This document shows, in pieces, positions 63,216 to 64,000 of a stretch of 64,000 nucleotides of DNA; the stretch's first letter is position 1; each line of letters opens with the position of its first letter. The stretch covers positions 1-64,000 of the forward strand of contig NZ_JACERN010000033.1 of the NCBI RefSeq assembly GCF_013911085.1. The letters are read 5' to 3'. The stretch is from Aquitalea aquatica. Lineage in GTDB: Bacteria > Pseudomonadota > Gammaproteobacteria > Burkholderiales > Chromobacteriaceae. The notes beneath the pieces were generated by a model, which saw only the letters and a list, made by a program, of their open reading frames with translations, was not told the origin of the DNA and made no database searches. A program made the translations under genes and the position numbers.

Positions 63216-64000
63216 TCATTTATTTAGGTCCTCATTAATATTCACCAAGGCATTCTTTGCCATTTCATCACGGAAACTCTTTACAGTTAGTGACAGTTTA
63301 TAAGATTCGGCTGCCTGCCTAAGAATTTTTTTGTCCTGCACAACCGCACCTAGAGTTGCAAGACTTTCCGCCAAAGCAAATTCAGTCTCTGACCAGGCAC
63401 CCGGAGAGCGATCTTTCGTACGCGCACTCAATGCCTCAATATATAAATCATTTGCCTCGTTTAGCTTTCCCACATCATGTTCAAGCATAGCTTGCTGGTA
63501 AGCAATAAGCCCAAGGTTGTGTTTTGCCATACCCCAATATAGAGGTGTATCACTCTTAGAATACACTTGCAATGCATCATTTAATTCATTTCTTGCATCA
63601 AAAAGATAATGTTTGTTTTTAGAAACATCAGCCAGACTCAAATACGTAGCAGCAAGATTATTTTTAACCATTGCCCAATAGTATGGATGATCTTTTTTGT
63701 TATTTACAATTAGAGATTTATTATATGCAAACAAAGCTTCCTGCAGGGATGGCTCACTTTTCTCAATACCTCCCAGTGTCGTTAATGAATTCCCTAAGCT
63801 CATTTGAATAAGAGCCCAATTTTCCGGATCGTTTTCACGGGAAAATACGGTAAGAGCAGCTTTGTGCGAAATAATAGATTGTCGTGAAATATCGCTATTT
63901 ATCTTTATTTTCGAGATGATATTTTGGATTATTCCAATATTGCTATTAAGAGAGCCCCAAGCTAGCGGAGTCTTGGATGCCGAAATATACTGCATGGCTT
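63216..64000 (-). CDS. TPR-repeat protein, C-terminal part (cut by window edge)
   Basis: The frame continues beyond 64000; the ATG at 63995 lies inside a repeat and is not the start. About 260 residues form TPR-like units of roughly 45-50 residues that share a W-x-x-x-x-x-x-x-LG core (NWALIQMSLGNSLTTLG, YWAMVKNNLAATYLSLA, YWGMAKHNLGLIAYQQ, AWSETEFALAESLATLG). This TPR subtype is often the C-terminal part of proteins with an N-terminal effector such as a CHAT, TIR or caspase-like domain. The effector here, if any, lies outside the window. It is in the island next to the helicase operon. Confidence 0.8.
   Translation of the reverse strand, partial: AMQYISASKTPLAWGSLNSNIGIIQNIISKIKINSDISRQSIISHKAALTVFSRENDPENWALIQMSLGNSLTTLGGIEKSEPSLQEALFAYNKSLIVNNKKDHPYYWAMVKNNLAATYLSLADVSKNKHYLFDARNELNDALQVYSKSDTPLYWGMAKHNLGLIAYQQAMLEHDVGKLNEANDLYIEALSARTKDRSPGAWSETEFALAESLATLGAVVQDKKILRQAAESYKLSLTVKSFRDEMAKNALVNINEDLNK

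Noticed and set aside
1-64000. CRISPR arrays and rRNA genes
   Set aside because: I looked for regularly spaced direct repeats and for conserved rRNA segments and saw none.

Overview
The window looks like a chromosomal segment of a Gram-negative betaproteobacterium, most likely from the Chromobacteriaceae/Neisseriales (Chromobacterium, Aquitalea or Vogesella type). This rests on GC-rich coding DNA, the gene set (phasin, FliD, UmuD-like, ZntB, NadK-RecN, UvrA-MFS-SSB) and recall of similar gene neighbourhoods. No database search was possible, so the genus is an inference.

Positions 1-31,600 are housekeeping and metabolic DNA. The order is a partial MATE exporter, PhnA/YjdM, ZntB, PuuB, two tandem FliD paralogues, and a TMEM165/GDT1-type Mn2+ exporter behind a yybP-ykoY Mn2+ riboswitch. 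These are followed by a polyamine-binding protein, LysR and ArgE, a thioredoxin, a B12-binding radical SAM enzyme, a phasin and a 55-residue CDGSH-type Fe-S protein. Next come a putrescine operon (puuC, spuC, potF-like) divergent from a LuxR regulator, a UmuD-like protein with a 50-residue partner, DusC, GNAT, DUF1653, an HDAC-fold hydrolase and MsrA. A two-component system, NadK, RecN and tRNA-Ser(UGA) end this stretch. Polyamine metabolism recurs: puuB, two polyamine-binding proteins, spuC, puuC, and a second HDAC-fold gene of the acetylpolyamine-amidohydrolase type at 39.4 kb.

Positions 31,600-46,700 hold a lipoprotein, a family 3 solute-binding protein, a divergent LysR/MFS pair (YnfL/YnfM-like), a LuxR - outer-membrane protein - MFS - HDAC-fold cluster, a VOC protein, UvrA, a YajR-like MFS transporter and SSB.

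From the ssb terminator (46.7 kb) to the right edge the DNA is visibly richer in A+T and is a mobile, defence-like island. It opens with a four-gene cassette, translationally coupled throughout: three different tyrosine recombinases and a small coiled-coil protein. Then come an IS5-type transposase remnant, an unknown two-gene module (HEPN/Abi_C-like helical protein plus a two-TM protein), and an intact IS3-family element with a 4-bp target duplication. Next is a minus-strand two-gene operon: a 1650-residue NERD - kinase-like - kinase-like - SF1 helicase protein and a 498-residue partner, resembling Mokosh type I anti-phage systems with an added nuclease-like domain. A 143-bp MITE-like element abuts its 5' end. 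A 26-bp IS terminus and a partial TPR-repeat gene follow. This island is the most novel part of the window.
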